Below, one piece after another: positions 12,548 through 25,700 of a DNA stretch of 64,000 nt (its first letter is position 1; every line of letters begins with the position of its first letter). The notes under the pieces were generated by a model, which did not search any database, was not told the origin of the DNA, and saw only the letters and a list, made by a program, of their open reading frames with translations. Source of the DNA: Branchiostoma floridae (taxonomy: Eukaryota > Chordata > Leptocardii > Amphioxiformes > Branchiostomatidae); assembly GCF_000003815.2 (NCBI RefSeq), contig NC_049982.1, positions 20,418,083-20,482,082 of the forward strand, given 5' to 3'. A program made the position numbers and the translations under genes.

Positions 12548-13237
12548 GGTTGCAGCTGTACCACCTCCGTCACAGCTGCAAACCTGCAGGTGGGCAGTAA
12601 CAGCTGATAGGAGATGTCATAGATGGTTACAGCTGTCAGAACCGCAGCTGTCAAGCTCGACCTGCAGCTGTCAACAGTACTGCCAAATGTCATTGTCAGC
12701 TTCTTGGGACACGTTGCACAATTTAAGATTTTTGTGTGTATAATTTTGATAGGCGAGGGGAAAGGAAGTAGGAGCCCAAGCACTTGCTGTTTTGTATTTC
12801 TTACATGTCATAATTTGCTGGAGTTGGACGTCATTTAATCAAGGAGTTGATGAAAGCTCTTTGATTTAATCTAAGTCTAACGTTAATACAAAAAATACAA
12901 TGGAGTGCCTAATTTCTTGATCGTATACGTATAAGTGTGGAGATCGAAGGGAAATGGATAAATTACCAGTTTGTCGTTAGTATGGTTCACAGACATTGCC
13001 GCAAAATCTAAAGTCTCGAAATCTAAAGTCTCAAAATTTAAATCGCCCCAACATTTAACGCCATAGTATCGTAGACTTCCAACCAGAAAAAAAGTTGAAT
13101 CATGCAAAGGGGACATCGATCTGGAAACCAAACGAAAGGCAATGATATACTTGTGATGTTCAAGCACCATAACGTCTATGGGAGTCAAACTTATCCTTGA
13201 ATCCGAAAATAAATCAGGAGAAAACAAACATCCTTAC

Positions 13238-13350
13238 CTCCCACCAGCCAACTCAGCTGTTGACGAAATAGCTAAGATGGCGCGAAAAGGTCACGAACTG
13301 TGACGTCATTAAGACAACAAATCGGTCAATCGGGCACTAGGAATCAAAAG
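13238..13350. promoter_or_regulatory. bidirectional RNF103/RMND5A promoter with CRE and YY1-like site
   Basis: A perfect CRE, TGACGTCA, lies at 13301-13308. A YY1-type motif, aagatggcgcg, lies at 13274-13284. A minus-strand splice donor (GGGAG|gtaagg, exon end 13238) probably closes a noncoding RNF103 first exon. A plus-strand donor (AAAAG|gtatgt, exon end 13350) with an acceptor at 13691-13696 probably brackets an RMND5A 5' UTR intron. The two start sites would then lie within about 100 bp of each other. Start sites are inferred, not seen. Confidence 0.6.
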
Positions 13351-13735
13351 GTATGTTTTCCTGTGCATATTCAGGTAAAAAAACGTTAAAGATATTTCAA
13401 TCTTTTAGGGTTTACCTTTTTTTTCTCTAATATTTCATGCTATAAAATGTTGCGTGCATTTTCTTCTTTTTTTGGTCCACCCCCGCTATTTTCTGTGGTT
13501 TGCTCCAAAAATGCCACAAAATTTCCCATAAGCCTTCAGTGTGGGCCGTTTTATTGGACACAAATGATGGGGGTGGACATTTTTGTCATACAATTTATTT
13601 CAAAATGCGATGAACAATAAAAGGGTACTCACTTGTTATAGAATCATATTAATACTGAAAAAGTATCAATTTCTATCCTTCAATATGTGTCTTTAGTTGT
13701 CTACATCGCCTGTGCTTTTAAATTCACTGAGGAGA

Positions 13736-16700
13736 ATGGACTCTTCCGATAAGAAGCTACCCAAAATGGACTCCTGCGTAAATGTCGAGAGAGAAGTGGA
13801 CAAAGTTTTGTCTAAATTTGCGGCTGTGGGTGATCATAGCAGCAGGACCTTACAGGACCTAGTAGAACATATATCTAACATTAGGAAGGAGCTCTCAGAA
13901 GGTGAGTTTGTAATGGCTTTTGTGTTAGAAAATCGGTTTGAACTCACAGGAAGAGGGAGGGGGGGAAGACTGAACTGTGAACAAAGAAATCGTTGAGATA
14001 ATTTCAATTTGACAATCCAAGAAACAGGTGTTGTGGGTTGCTATTTTTGTTGTCTACTCTTCGGGATATTTCGAAAGTGAATCTATCCGTATCTAAGGCA
14101 CCATTTCCCCCTCTCTATTATGTTTTCTGGGTCCCAAACTCCGTATTTTCGACGTATGAAATATGTCTATTTTTATCATCCTTGGTTGTTGGAAGAGACA
14201 AACGGTGAGAAAAGTAACACCAAGGGACATAATAAATTTTCGTGTAGCGTCAGGAATACGCCCATCTTAAACATATTTATACATTTGTCACAAATGAAAA
14301 ACATAAAAAAAAATCTAATTTCATGTTCATTACATTCAGCAAGGACGTTATATTGCATTCAGCCATTACAGTGCTATATAAAATTATGAGCATAGACATT
14401 TGCACAAAATTTGAACCCCATCTAATCTTAATCTTACTTCTGGTGCCTTGATTCCTTCCACCAGGGTCATCTCTGCCCATGAAATAACATGGAACAACAA
14501 CTTGCCAGACAAAGTACTAAAGCAAAATTATGAAAAATTGCGTGCGCTACTACTTAGTGGCTGAACGTTTTTGTGAGTCATAACACCAGACTCCAAACTG
14601 GCACCTGTATTATCAATGATGTCACGGTCAGAAAGTTACTCAGTCAGAGTCAGAATCAAGAACTAGAAGAATAATTTGTTATATTTGATATTCAAAAGGA
14701 TGTATATTTCAAAGTAATTCATACAAACATCTTTGTTCATTGAAAAGTACTTATGATGGTTAATTGTAATCTTCAAAACTGTTTTATTTTAGTGTCATTG
14801 TAGACGTGAATTTAAGCACTAAAATGCTGTTTAATTCTAATGACAGGTAACAATGACTCAGATGTGACAGCCACCCAGTCCCTGGTGCTGAACCAGTGTC
14901 TGAAGAAAGTGAAGGACACCTGTCAGCGCCTGTCCAATGACCACAAGGACCTTCACAGCTCTGTGTCCAAAGTGGGCAAAGCCATTGACAGGGTGAGGAC
15001 TGTTTTACTAAACTTCTAGTTTCCTTTTGGTTTGTGCATACTCATGACATAGAATAGTTTATACTATAGAATAGATACATACTTTTAACTACAGAAGTAC
15101 GTTTTGCTTTGCAGCAGAGTTAACTTAGTAGAGAGAATGATGATCCTAAGTTCCTAACTATTTGTTACAGTAAACAATTCAACCAATTGTAGCATGGTTA
15201 TTACTAGTGGCGTTTCGACCAATGAAACAGTGGCAGGCTAGCAGCATGTCTATCAAATATTTGGATTTCTAAGATTTTGTGTTGTACATTTTTAAAGAGA
15301 TGGATGGGGCTATGGAATTGTTATTTTCATTGGGGTGGCTGTGCTCATGCAAACAGGCTTCCTGGGAGTATCATCCGGGAAATCAAAGCGGAATATCATT
15401 GTCTTGTACTGTTATGGAGGAGAGTGAGAAAGCCCCACAGATTTTGAGTGATTTTTGCTCCCTCTGGTTACAGAACTTTATCCAGGATATCAGCGCCTGT
15501 TCTGTAGAAGGTGCATTTGTTGGGGTAGAGAAACGATCGTTGCTGAATGAGGTTATCTGTGAGCACTTCTTCCGTCAGGGCATGTTGGACATTGGCGAGC
15601 AGCTGATCCAGGTGAAACAGATTCTTAGCCAAACTGCATTTGGTTACTAGTACTAATACTATTGCATACTACTTCTATTATACAATATATTCAAATTCTT
15701 GACACTACTTACTTAGATGTCAGAAAAAATAGTTACACTTGTTGAAAATGTAGCCATAGAATATCAGATTTAAGCTCTGAAAACAGACAATAAGGTTTGT
15801 GATTATGTTTTACTGGCAGTCTACCTTACTTTTGTTTTTGATGATGTTTTCTGTGCACTTACATGTACAGGTACTCCCTAAAAACAATTGAGCTATTAAC
15901 ATCGAGCAGATTAAAATTGGACTGAGCAGAGCACTTTGGACTAATGCTTGTAGCTTTTCACAGACTACACCTATATATCAGATATTTTGTGAACATGTAT
16001 ATTGAAAGGTAATTGATATGTAGAATGCAATTAGATGTCTCCAGGAACAATGTCAATTCTGCAGAATTCTGCAGAATTCTGGCTTAAGTTCCCAGAATTC
16101 TGCAGAATTCTGCAGAATTGACGTTGTTCCTGGAGACATCTAATTGCATTCTACATATTAATCAGCTTTCAATATACATTTTCACAAAATATCTGATATA
16201 TAGGTGTAGTCTGTGAATAGCTACAAGAATTTGTCCAAAGTGCTCTGCTCAGTCCAATTTTAATCTGCTCGATGTTTATTATGTTTCTGACTTGACTGTT
16301 ACTGTGTTCTGTGTTCTGACTGCCATTAAAATTGTCAATTAAGATTGTTATTATTGTATGATAACTAATGCCAATGTACCATACCTCTTGGTTTGCTTGC
16401 AGGATGCCAGACTGCAGATTGATGAGGCACAGAAGGAGCCATTTTTTGAGCTGAACAGGATTCTTGAGGCCCTGAAAGAACACAACCTCTTCCCTGCTTT
16501 AGAGTGAGCATTTGTATCCTATGAGTGTGATGTTTTGTTCAAGTTGATGTTATGAGAATTTGGAAGTAGACAGCAGTGTTTAGCTATGAAAATCATAAGA
16601 ACAGGTTGACAGCTTATTTTCTTTTCCTTAGGTGGGCAAAGCGAAATCGTGAACGGCTGCAGCAGCAAAGCAGTGCATTGGAGTTTAAATTGCACAGGCT

Positions 16701-19700
16701 GCACTTTATTGAACTGCTGAAAGGGGGCCCTGCTAGACAGATGGAGGCACTGCTGTACTCAAGGAATTTTGAGCCCTTTGCATATCACCATGCAAAAGGT
16801 TTGTTGAGGGTCTTTATGTTTGTTGTGGAAAAGATGATGTGCTGTAAAAAAACAATTTTCAACTGTCATACTGGATGCCAATGTAGATGGCCATATAGCT
16901 AATTGATCTCTAGATTTTACCAACAGAGATTTGATCAGCAAATTGGAAGAGCTCTACATCCAATAAATGCTTTTTTTCAAACTAGCTGATGTACATATGT
17001 GCATATCTTTACCAACTTGGCTAACATTCTATATACTTACAAAAAGATCTTCACAATGTCTCACTTTAACATTAACATCTAATGTAAGATGCTGCAGATT
17101 TAAGAGAAACATTTCAAAATGCTCTCGTTTTTACTGTCGCCTGTGTGCATAATGCTTTTTGTTGTTATGAGGCTGTAATTCAATGTAATGATGCTGTAGT
17201 TGCTTTTTGTGCTGTTGTTGTTGTTATTGTTTGTGCCTATGTCTATATTTCTGTACCCCAGAGATCCAGACGTTGATGGGCAGCCTGCTGTATGTACAAC
17301 AGGGTGTTCACAACTCCCCCTACCTGCACCTGCTGGACCCCATCCACTGGCTGGACATCTGTGATGTCTTCACCCGCGACGCCTGCCAGCTGCTCGGCCT
17401 GTCTGTGGAGAGTCCGCTCAGTGTAGCGTAAGTTCTCAGCTTATGTACAATGTGCTGGCAGAAGTTTTCCTTACTTCAAATCAGTGTTTCCGCCAGACCT
17501 CAGCTGGGAGGCCGTCCACCTTGGGGCGCGAAAACCGCGAAAACTAAATTTAATTAAAAAACCGCGAAAATTAATTTTAATTGTAAAACCGCGAAAATTA
17601 AATTCAATTGTATACCGCGAAAATTCGCAAGAAAAAACAAAACAACTAACGTCCGATAAAGTTCAGTGCCGTAACAACAAGGGTGTTTTGATTTGTGCTG
17701 TGTACCGAACGGGTACTACTACTTTTAAAAAGTTCCAGAAACGGTTCTTGGACTTTCAAAAAAGAAATAACATTTGTATATATTGTATTTTATGTTGTGG
17801 TATACTTATAAATCATCTAAAACCTTCCATAGATCGAGAAATTTGCGTTCAGAAATGACGAAAAACATCGTCTCTATCGGCGGCAATGTGCGTAATGGCG
17901 GCCGAAATCCCGCAATCTCCCGCGGCGACTTCTCGCGAGATCTGGGAAAGCTAGCGACGTCACGGGAAACTAGCGCTGTGATTGGCCAGGATAAACAACA
18001 AGCTCTCGAGCGCCATTTTGATTTAAATTGGAGCGTATTTATCCCGAAAATTTCTGCCGTTTTCTGAGATTTTGCGGGCTCAAAACTCATATCAAAAGGA
18101 ACCAAAGTTATACTTGATGTTTTTTACGTCCAGCACCTCTTATGTGAACACTTTATTTTTCCGCTGTGTTGCCGATAACGAACTTGAACGAGGTCGGGGA
18201 TTTCCCGGGCCGAGCACCCGGGCCGGTGGGCACATGTTTCTGATTGTGTTTTGTTTTGTTTACGATGATTGACGATGAAAACAGAGACTAAAGTTGTTAA
18301 TCTAGACAAAGTTAGTGTGCTGTCTTATTTCTCCCAATAACAAAGTTTAGTTTGGAGTGTTATACTTATAGCGAGATCCACCTACCGCCAAGTTTTCGAA
18401 ATGTGACGGCAAATTCGCGTAACTGAGACCTTGAAAAACGGGTTTTGATGCGATTATCGTATGCGAAAGGCCGCCGACACACATTGTCAACAATCATAAC
18501 AATAGCAAAACAAACAGTGAGCGGCTTTCTGACTGTGGACGGCGTCCCCTAAGCCTCTAGCTTCAATACAAAACAAAAAACTGCGGTTTACATTTATCGA
18601 CTTTGTACAGATTTCTCGGCAAAATGTGGGTCGCAATTTTTTTATGAGGACGGCCTCTGGTTGCGTTCAAGCCGTCCAAAACGAAATGAGACCGTCATTG
18701 GACGGGTGGACGCCCCTCTGGCGGAAACACTGCTTCAAATCGTTGTTCAGAACACGTATAAAATGAACTCTGTGGAGTTCATTAAGTCTTGCTTGTATTG
18801 TGCAAGACATTTCTGTACAGAAAATGTGTACTAGTACTAATGGTTGAAGTACTTAGGAGTAAGCTGCTCTACCTATGTAGCATGTGCTTTTACAAAACAT
18901 TCTATTGTTAAAGACAAGTATACTTATAATTAGTGCAAATAGTGTAGTGTAAGTTTCCTTCATTTACCATTAACTTTGCCGGCCCCATTACATCAGTTTG
19001 GCCTTATGGTAACAACATAGCCTTAATCCGTGTTAAGCACAACTCATTCCTATACATGAACAATATACTTTTATTTATTGACCTGTCTTCTTTCCTGGTA
19101 ACTCTTGTGTCATCCCACATTACAGATTTGCCGCAGGCTGCATCTCCCTTCCATCTCTCCTGAACATTAACCACGTCATGAAGCAGCGACAGTGCACCAA
19201 TGTGTGGAACCAGAAGGACGAACTGCCTGTGAGTACAGCACAGTTAGGGAGGAATATCCCATTGTTTAAGACCCATGGAAAGACCTTATGTGTAGCGCTT
19301 TTTCATTAGCTAGTAATGTAATGCGGCTTCACTACAGCTTACATATTAAGCCACTCTTCTCTTCTTTTACCTGCAGATAATGAAATGCAAACTTAAGTGC
19401 TGTTTGGCTTTGTACCATGCATTTATCACTGAAAATTAAGGGAATATGTAAATTCAAGACTACAGGGTTTAGAGTGTATTATCTATGGTCTTTACCATAC
19501 CATGTACCATGTATGATGTACAGATATCCTAAGATAGTAGTGCAACAAACATAAATGCCATTGACCTTTTTTTGGAGGGGGAGGATAACTTTTCTAGAAG
19601 CCATGAGTGCTTCAATCCGAATTCGCATCATGCACTGACACTTTAGTAGCAATAGTAACAATAGTACCCCACCACTGCCCTACAGATTGAGATTGACCTT

Positions 19701-21178
19701 GGCGGGGAGACACGTTACCACTCCATCTTCGCCTGCCCGATCCTCCGACAGCAGACCACGGAGACAAACCCTCCTGTACGGTTGGTCTGCGGTCATGTGA
19801 TCTCCAGAGATGCTCTCAATAAGCTGAACACAAATAACAAGTAGGTGGTTTGGCATACTATGGCTGTTATTCTAGGCTTTGCTGTTGGATTTTACTGGTG
19901 AAACCATAACGGGAGGGGGCCATACTTCGACAGGGGTCCAAATTTCGTGAGGTTTTAAAAATCATTGTTGCGGAGAAATGCATAGATGCCTGCACATGAG
20001 AAGTACGACTAGCTGTAGACTAAACCTTGTTGTAAATAACTACAAAGGCGGGGTATGTGTCGAAGTTAGCAAGTCCCACAGATAACGATTGAAAAACTTG
20101 CACAAGTTTGACGCCTTCCGTGCAAGTTGACGAGCGAACGTATCGAGACCATGGCCCGGAAACTCTTGAATTATTCTTTGCAAAATACGACATGTGAAAA
20201 AATACCACCACACATAGAAATGATGTTTATTAGCCTTCCGAAAAATAATACCTGTGTTCTGTCTTGCCTTTAACTGGGTTGGATATAAGGAGCTAAAATG
20301 ATGCCACAATGTTCAACGCAGTCGGGGCCCCGCCATTTTACTATCACGCACGAAGGCAGGCGAGCGATGCTCAACACGATGAACTTAGTCAACCCGTCCG
20401 TAGAGCGACAAACATTCAAGAAAAATCGATCCCTACCGACTAAAAAATCCTGTAGCCATTGCTGCTGCCAAAAGACCGGATGAAAAGGCAATCAAGGAAG
20501 CCGAAAAGCAAAAATGCCATCACAGTCCAACGTAAATAATGCGCTGCCGTTTTGCGGCAAGTTGGTCTCACCGTGAGAGGTAAACAATTGAACACCCCGT
20601 ATTTGAATAAGTCGCGTAGTACAAAATATGACCCATATTTGGTACAGAAAAATAATAATGAAAACTTTTAGTGCTATTCTATTTGCATAAGTTGTTTAAA
20701 AATGCACGGTGATGGTCTGGTTGTTACTATGTCAGTGTTTGGACCCCTTTTTTGTGTTGGAATGTTCTGCTAGGACGCAAGCCGAAAACCTGCCGTAAGT
20801 TTCGTGCGCTGTCAAAGTACAGTGCGGAACGCTACCGTTAAATAAAATATATATCTGTACAGCTTCAATCACAGTTATATGGATGTATACAAGATCTTAA
20901 CTTGTTTTTTATGAGTTCACTGTAAAATGTACAATGACAAAAGCCATGTGCATCCACCTAGAACGGCTGTCGAAGTGTGGCCCCCTCCCGTTACAGAGTT
21001 TTGACTGAATGACCATACTGTGAATGTATAAAACATTGTTGTATTCTAGTGAAGCCATGTTCCCTGTGCCAAGTGGCCGTGTCTAACAGCTATTTTATTT
21101 TTATTTTCCTGCAGGGTGAAGTGTCCGTATTGCCCCATGGAACAGAATGCTGTCGACGCCCGTCCGGTCCAGTTCTAA
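13736..21178 (+). CDS. RMND5A: RMND5A, RING E3 subunit of the CTLH/GID complex, 9 exons
   Basis: This is the catalytic RING subunit (yeast Gid2 equivalent) that pairs with MAEA in the CTLH ubiquitin ligase. Exons are 13736-13901, 14847-14992, 15474-15611, 16403-16503, 16632-16798, 17262-17427, 19126-19228, 19686-19840 and 21115-21178. Phases agree, giving 401 residues. A second ATG at 13766 gives 391 residues, the human length. Both ATGs have A at -3 and G at +4, and the first is the first ATG of the spliced 5' end. Sequence is close to human throughout, for example [31 protein letters not shown] (LisH/CTLH region), [32 protein letters not shown] and [17 protein letters not shown]. The atypical RING runs from CPIL through [15 protein letters not shown] to KCPYCPMEQ. 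Introns hold a giant palindrome, an hAT-like element and a TA-flanked MITE. Confidence 0.96.
15896..16278. repeat. near-perfect long palindrome of about 380 bp in RMND5A intron 3
   Basis: The left arm (from about 15896, aacatcgagcagatta) is repeated inverted to about 16278 (taatctgctcgatgtt). The arms are about 180-190 bp and centre on about 16087. Only scattered mismatches separate them, roughly 95% identity by eye. Near the centre both arms carry repeated gaattctgca units. In a transcript it would fold into one long hairpin. It is probably a fold-back or MITE element. No target duplication was found. Confidence 0.9.
17482..18732. mobile_element. 1251-bp non-autonomous hAT-like transposon in RMND5A intron 6
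   Basis: Termini are perfect 16-bp inverted repeats, CAGTGTTTCCGCCAGA and its complement. They are flanked by a perfect 8-bp target duplication, CTTCAAAT (17474-17481 and 18733-18740), the hAT signature. Near the left end are tandem units of an ccgcgaaaattaaattt type. About 105 bp at 18420-18530 match the element at 31079-31447. No transposase frame is present. Confidence 0.92.
19909..20991. mobile_element. 1.1-kb TIR element with TA target duplication in RMND5A intron 8
   Basis: Ends are inverted copies of ACGGGAGGGGGCC followed by acttcgacag, about 27 bp with one mismatch. TA lies on both sides (19907-19908 and 20992-20993). A ggggtccaaa-type segment inside the left end is also mirrored near the right end (ttggacccctt). 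No transposase is visible. TA duplication suggests the Tc1/mariner superfamily, but this is not proven. Confidence 0.8.
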
Positions 21179-22595
21179 GCTATCACCCCATGATGTGTAC
21201 ATACTGTACAGCAAATATATAAACTACAGAGTCCAACCTATATATAACATTATTTAAGTCCTAGGCTGTGAATGTACATGTATCAATATGTCAGAGAAAT
21301 TGTGTCTTACTGAAACATCTGCCTCCTCTGCTACCTCCTCTTCACTCAGCTCCTGGTAATTTGGCAGGGACAAGTCTATTTTTTACACAACCATCTTGTA
21401 ACTCCATAGACTACAATTTAAACTTGGATTGTGCAAAGGAAAATCGTGATGCATCTAGCAATGTCAATAACCAGGGTAAACAGTGTGGTAAACTTGACTT
21501 TCAAACAAAACAGAAATTGAAAACTTTGCTGACTCGCGTACTATAAGCAGCCTTGTCTTGCATTGTTTGTGAAGCAGCTGACCTGTCTAAAAGATGTAGT
21601 GAAAGGTTTATGTATGTACTTACTGTGAACTCTTGTAGGATTGCTGCAGGTGATATTGTAGGATTTCACTGTTCCAAAAAAACTGCTTATAGGAGCACTT
21701 CACAGGGTAGTAGAACCTCATGGTGGCTTGCTTTAGAGCACTGGGTTACATGTATATGGTATGAAGTATGATGCACTGGTCTCACCACGGTGGGTTGGAT
21801 TTATATATAGCAAGGCATAATGCACTGGTGGCAGATTACCAAGTAAATGTTATTATATAGACAAGCAGGATGAACTATTGAGAGGCTCCCTTTAATGGTG
21901 ATTAAATCTCTGTCCTAATGCAGAAATGGTGCATGTCTTCAGTTGAGCGCCAGAAATATCTGAAAACTGTTTGGGCCAATGGCCACCATTCTAATAAAAA
22001 GCATTATCGTAGCAGAACACCGTATTTATGTGCGACCCCCGGGGTCCATGACCAGGCTACATACGTAGTACAGATAAAATGTTGAATGCTGGCTAGAAAG
22101 CCTTGAGAAGCAGCCAGATATAACCTGTGCTGACGTGTGGTCAAGGAAGGTGTCGACTTTGTTATTTGGAATGTGAAAGTTTTCTCTGTCTTGCACATAT
22201 GAGACCCATTAGGCAACTGCCCTTCTAGTGTGAGCCGGCTGCAGTTATGTGACCTCCGCAGAGTGGCGTTTCGAGTGAGAAGGTGAAAAGCTGACAATAA
22301 TTTTTTATTTTGTGGCTTGTACCCTAATTCAAACATATTTGTTTTTGGTATTCCTGAAGTGCACCCTACTGTATGTTTTTGCGTGTTGAAGCCAGTCACC
22401 TTAGGCTGAAAACTGTGTTCTGCTACCTTATGTGGCCTTGAACACCACCTTACAGGTTATGTAATCTCACCTTCTAACTAAGGAATAGTCCACCACAGGT
22501 TTCTGCTGATAGTCATGAGGCTTACATTGAACAATATTCTAACATGTCTGTCAAATCATACCACACAAGACACAAGATAAAAAGCCATAAAAGTC
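21179..22595. other. RMND5A 3' UTR and convergent spacer
   Basis: No coding exon is recognised. A plus-strand AATAAA at 21993-21998 is the likely RMND5A poly(A) signal. Short open frames at 21268-21771 have no recognisable domain. Confidence 0.5.
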
Positions 22596-22601
22596 TTTAT
22601 T
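22596..22601 (-). other. candidate poly(A) signal of the C11orf54 homologue
   Basis: Minus-strand AATAAA, 120 bp beyond the stop codon at 22721. Confidence 0.6.
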
Positions 22602-22720
22602 TTCTGATTGATACCTAAGAAAAATAAATTATCAGTCATCATTGATGATAATTTCATGATGAAATTGCCTAGAGTAGAAAGCATGGATAAATCATCATTG
22701 TCTGGAAATGTGTTACAACT

Positions 22721-25700
22721 TCAGTCCCTGCCGATCATGTGGGAGACCTTGGGGCGGTCTACACGGTAGATGTACTCAGCAGGGAGGAAGTAGCCCCTGT
22801 ACTCCACCTCTTCAGGAGTGGTGTCGTAGTGGTAGTGGCCCCCCTCCCCATGATGGGAGAAACAGTGGGTATGCTCCACTCGCAGGTCCAGACCCTACAA
22901 TGGGCATAAACAAAGGAGGACATATTACAATCGTATCATCCCCCTCACCTCATCTGTATCTGTTAAGCTTGTATAGCATGTGGTGTGGTACCAGTTGGTT
23001 ACATTACACTGAACACTTTTGCACATCTAGTTGTGCATCTAGCTTTCAGTTATCAGCGTCACAGTGATGTTAATGTGACTACTGGATAGAATTTTACATG
23101 TACTTACAGGATCCCTGGACACAAACACGCTGAGGTTGATAAGAGGTCCGCTCATCTCAAAAAAGTTCAGCCAATTGTTGACATCCTCCTCAGACTGCAG
23201 GGGAGTCTTTGAGAATCCTGGCTGGAGGGGAAAACGAAGGATACTTGAAACATGATACCATGTCACCATTAAACAATTTGTTTGACCCATCACTACTAAA
23301 GTCATTGTCACACTGTCAACAATTCTTCTGCTGATCACCAGGTCATCAAGATTCAACTGTCATTCATATTTTTTGCCTAGAAGCTCTCAGCAAACATCGT
23401 CTGAACAATACAAACTGTGCAGTGATTGAGAGGACTCATACTGTTGTTCAGTTGTTGTAACTGTTGAGCTGTTCTCCTGATAACATAAACACGGTTTCTC
23501 AGAGGAAGCGTTGTCTTGGATCATGTCATACTTGTCAAACCGCAAGTGGCAGGTCTATGCAAACGGGGCATACAGTCAGAGCCGAGTGTTGCAATGCGGG
23601 GTGCCGCAGGGAAGTTGTTTGGGACCACAACTGTACAGTATTTACGTCAATGACATGTCCAGTACAGTAGAGAATGGGGAACTGGACCAGTATGCTGACG
23701 ACAGTACGGTACATGCAGCAGGACGCACTGTACAGGACATAAGAACAAAGACTCTGGTGGATTTAGAATGTGTGGCTAAATGGTCGGACCACAACATGCT
23801 TAAACTGAACAACGGCAAGACAAAGACCATGCTGGTTGGGACGTCTAAGAAGACAAGAGTCGCACCTCCACTACAGTTGGAACTCGGGGCAGAGTTTACA
23901 ACAAGTACCCACTGTCAAGCTTTTGGGAGTACATGTCGACCAAAACCTCACATTCGACAATCACATAGACCATGTTGTAAAGAACTGCAATAGGAGCATG
24001 GCGCAAGTGAACATGGTGAGGAAATTACTTCCGCGCAAACTGAGGATAAAACTGATTCAGGCCCTTGTACTGACACATCTAGACTACTGCAGTTCGGTGT
24101 GGGCGAGTACGTCTAGGAAGAAGATAAACCGGCTACAGGTCGTGCAGAACAGAGCGGCCAGGATCGCCCTTGGTTGCCACAGGTACACAAGCAGGGACGC
24201 GTTGCTGCAGACGCTAGGATGGCTATCCGTGAAAGACAGAATCCAGCAGAAAAGTGTAGTGACTTTTCGTAAGATAATGCAAAACAAACAACCAGTCTCT
24301 CTGTATAAACAGGTCAAAATGCAGTGCCATGGATATCAAACACGTTCATCAAAATCCCAAACTATCAGACTACCAAAGCCCAGAACAAACGCTCAAAAGA
24401 AAAGGTTCTTGTACAGAATGTCCAGCACATGGAATGGTTTGCAATAGATAATTGGTCCCATTGTATATATATATAAGCTCAGGTAGTCATTAAGTTATCT
24501 TTTATCAAGTGTGAATTTTATGTACATTGTATAGATTGTATGTGTTCCTGTGTATCAAGTTTTTGTCCTGTTATTTTGTTGATAAAGACCACAGGAAGAG
24601 TAGCTTCAATGTACTCCATTGTATGCTAATTGTGGATCTTAATAAAGTCAAAGTCAACACCTGTGACCTAACCACATATCTCACCATGATATGAATCTTG
24701 GCTTGACCTTTCTCCAGTAGGAAGGTGCCACCCAGAGCGACCGGTCTGTCTCCATACTGTTGCTCCAGGGTCTTCCGCATGCAGCTGACAAAATTCTCCT
24801 GTCCAGTACGAACTTTGGCTTTGACCTCCAGTACCTACACAAAGACATGAAAGTCCCTCAATGGAAATACAGGAATAAAAATAGCTCATCTATCTAGTAA
24901 GAATAGAACATTTCCTGACATTTTATATAAAACAGAGTTAGCTTTTGAACAGAAGTCCTTTGACCTCTAACCTTGCCAGGTTTGCCCTCGCAGAAGAACA
25001 GGTTAGCTAGTAGGCAGAAGTCACGGCACTGGTAGGTATCCTCATAGTGTTCCAGTATACATGTCCCATCCTAAACAACAAAAACATGTTACATGACTTG
25101 ATTAATAGGCACACAGTACATAATAACAACATATCGTTAGGCAGAGCTCTTAGTATTGGTACATGTACTTGATGAACAGAAGCCCTATCCTAACTCTGAG
25201 CAGGGATCTGTTGTTGGTCTGACCTGGCTATAGCACCCAGTTTAAGTACTGAAACTCTAAGCCCTACTAGAAATGTCAAGTTTTAATATATCTGCCCAAT
25301 CTGTGTTGTGTTACAACAGTTTTTTAAAAATAAAATGACCTCGAAAGCTTGTATATGTTTCATTTATGAGGGTAAAATCCCACTCAGGCTACTGCCTGCT
25401 TTTCAGGTGTCTTTGGGCACCTACAAAAACAAACAACATAATTGTGACCTACACACATCAACTTCGGAAAAACTTACCTCTGTGTTGACACGCGAGACTC
25501 TGGTCTGGTTGTTCCTGCTGTGGGCCCCGCCCGTGGTCCTGATGTTGGGCATCATCTAATGACAAAAGAACATGAATAGAACTCAGGTCAGTTACAGGGT
25601 GTTTTTGAAAGCCACTGAATTTTTTGGTGCGGTGTGCGTTGGTGCAAATCCTTCTGTCGGAAATGGTGATTCACTTCAAATCACCCGGATGGAGGCCTGG

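Noticed and set aside
22004-22399. 131-codon minus-strand open frame as a gene
   Set aside because: No domain or splice context is recognised, and it sits in the 3' spacer of RMND5A.
23464-24447. A host reverse transcriptase-related gene
   Set aside because: The RT frame is 5'-truncated and frameshifted and has a LINE-type 3' tail. It is a dead non-LTR copy.
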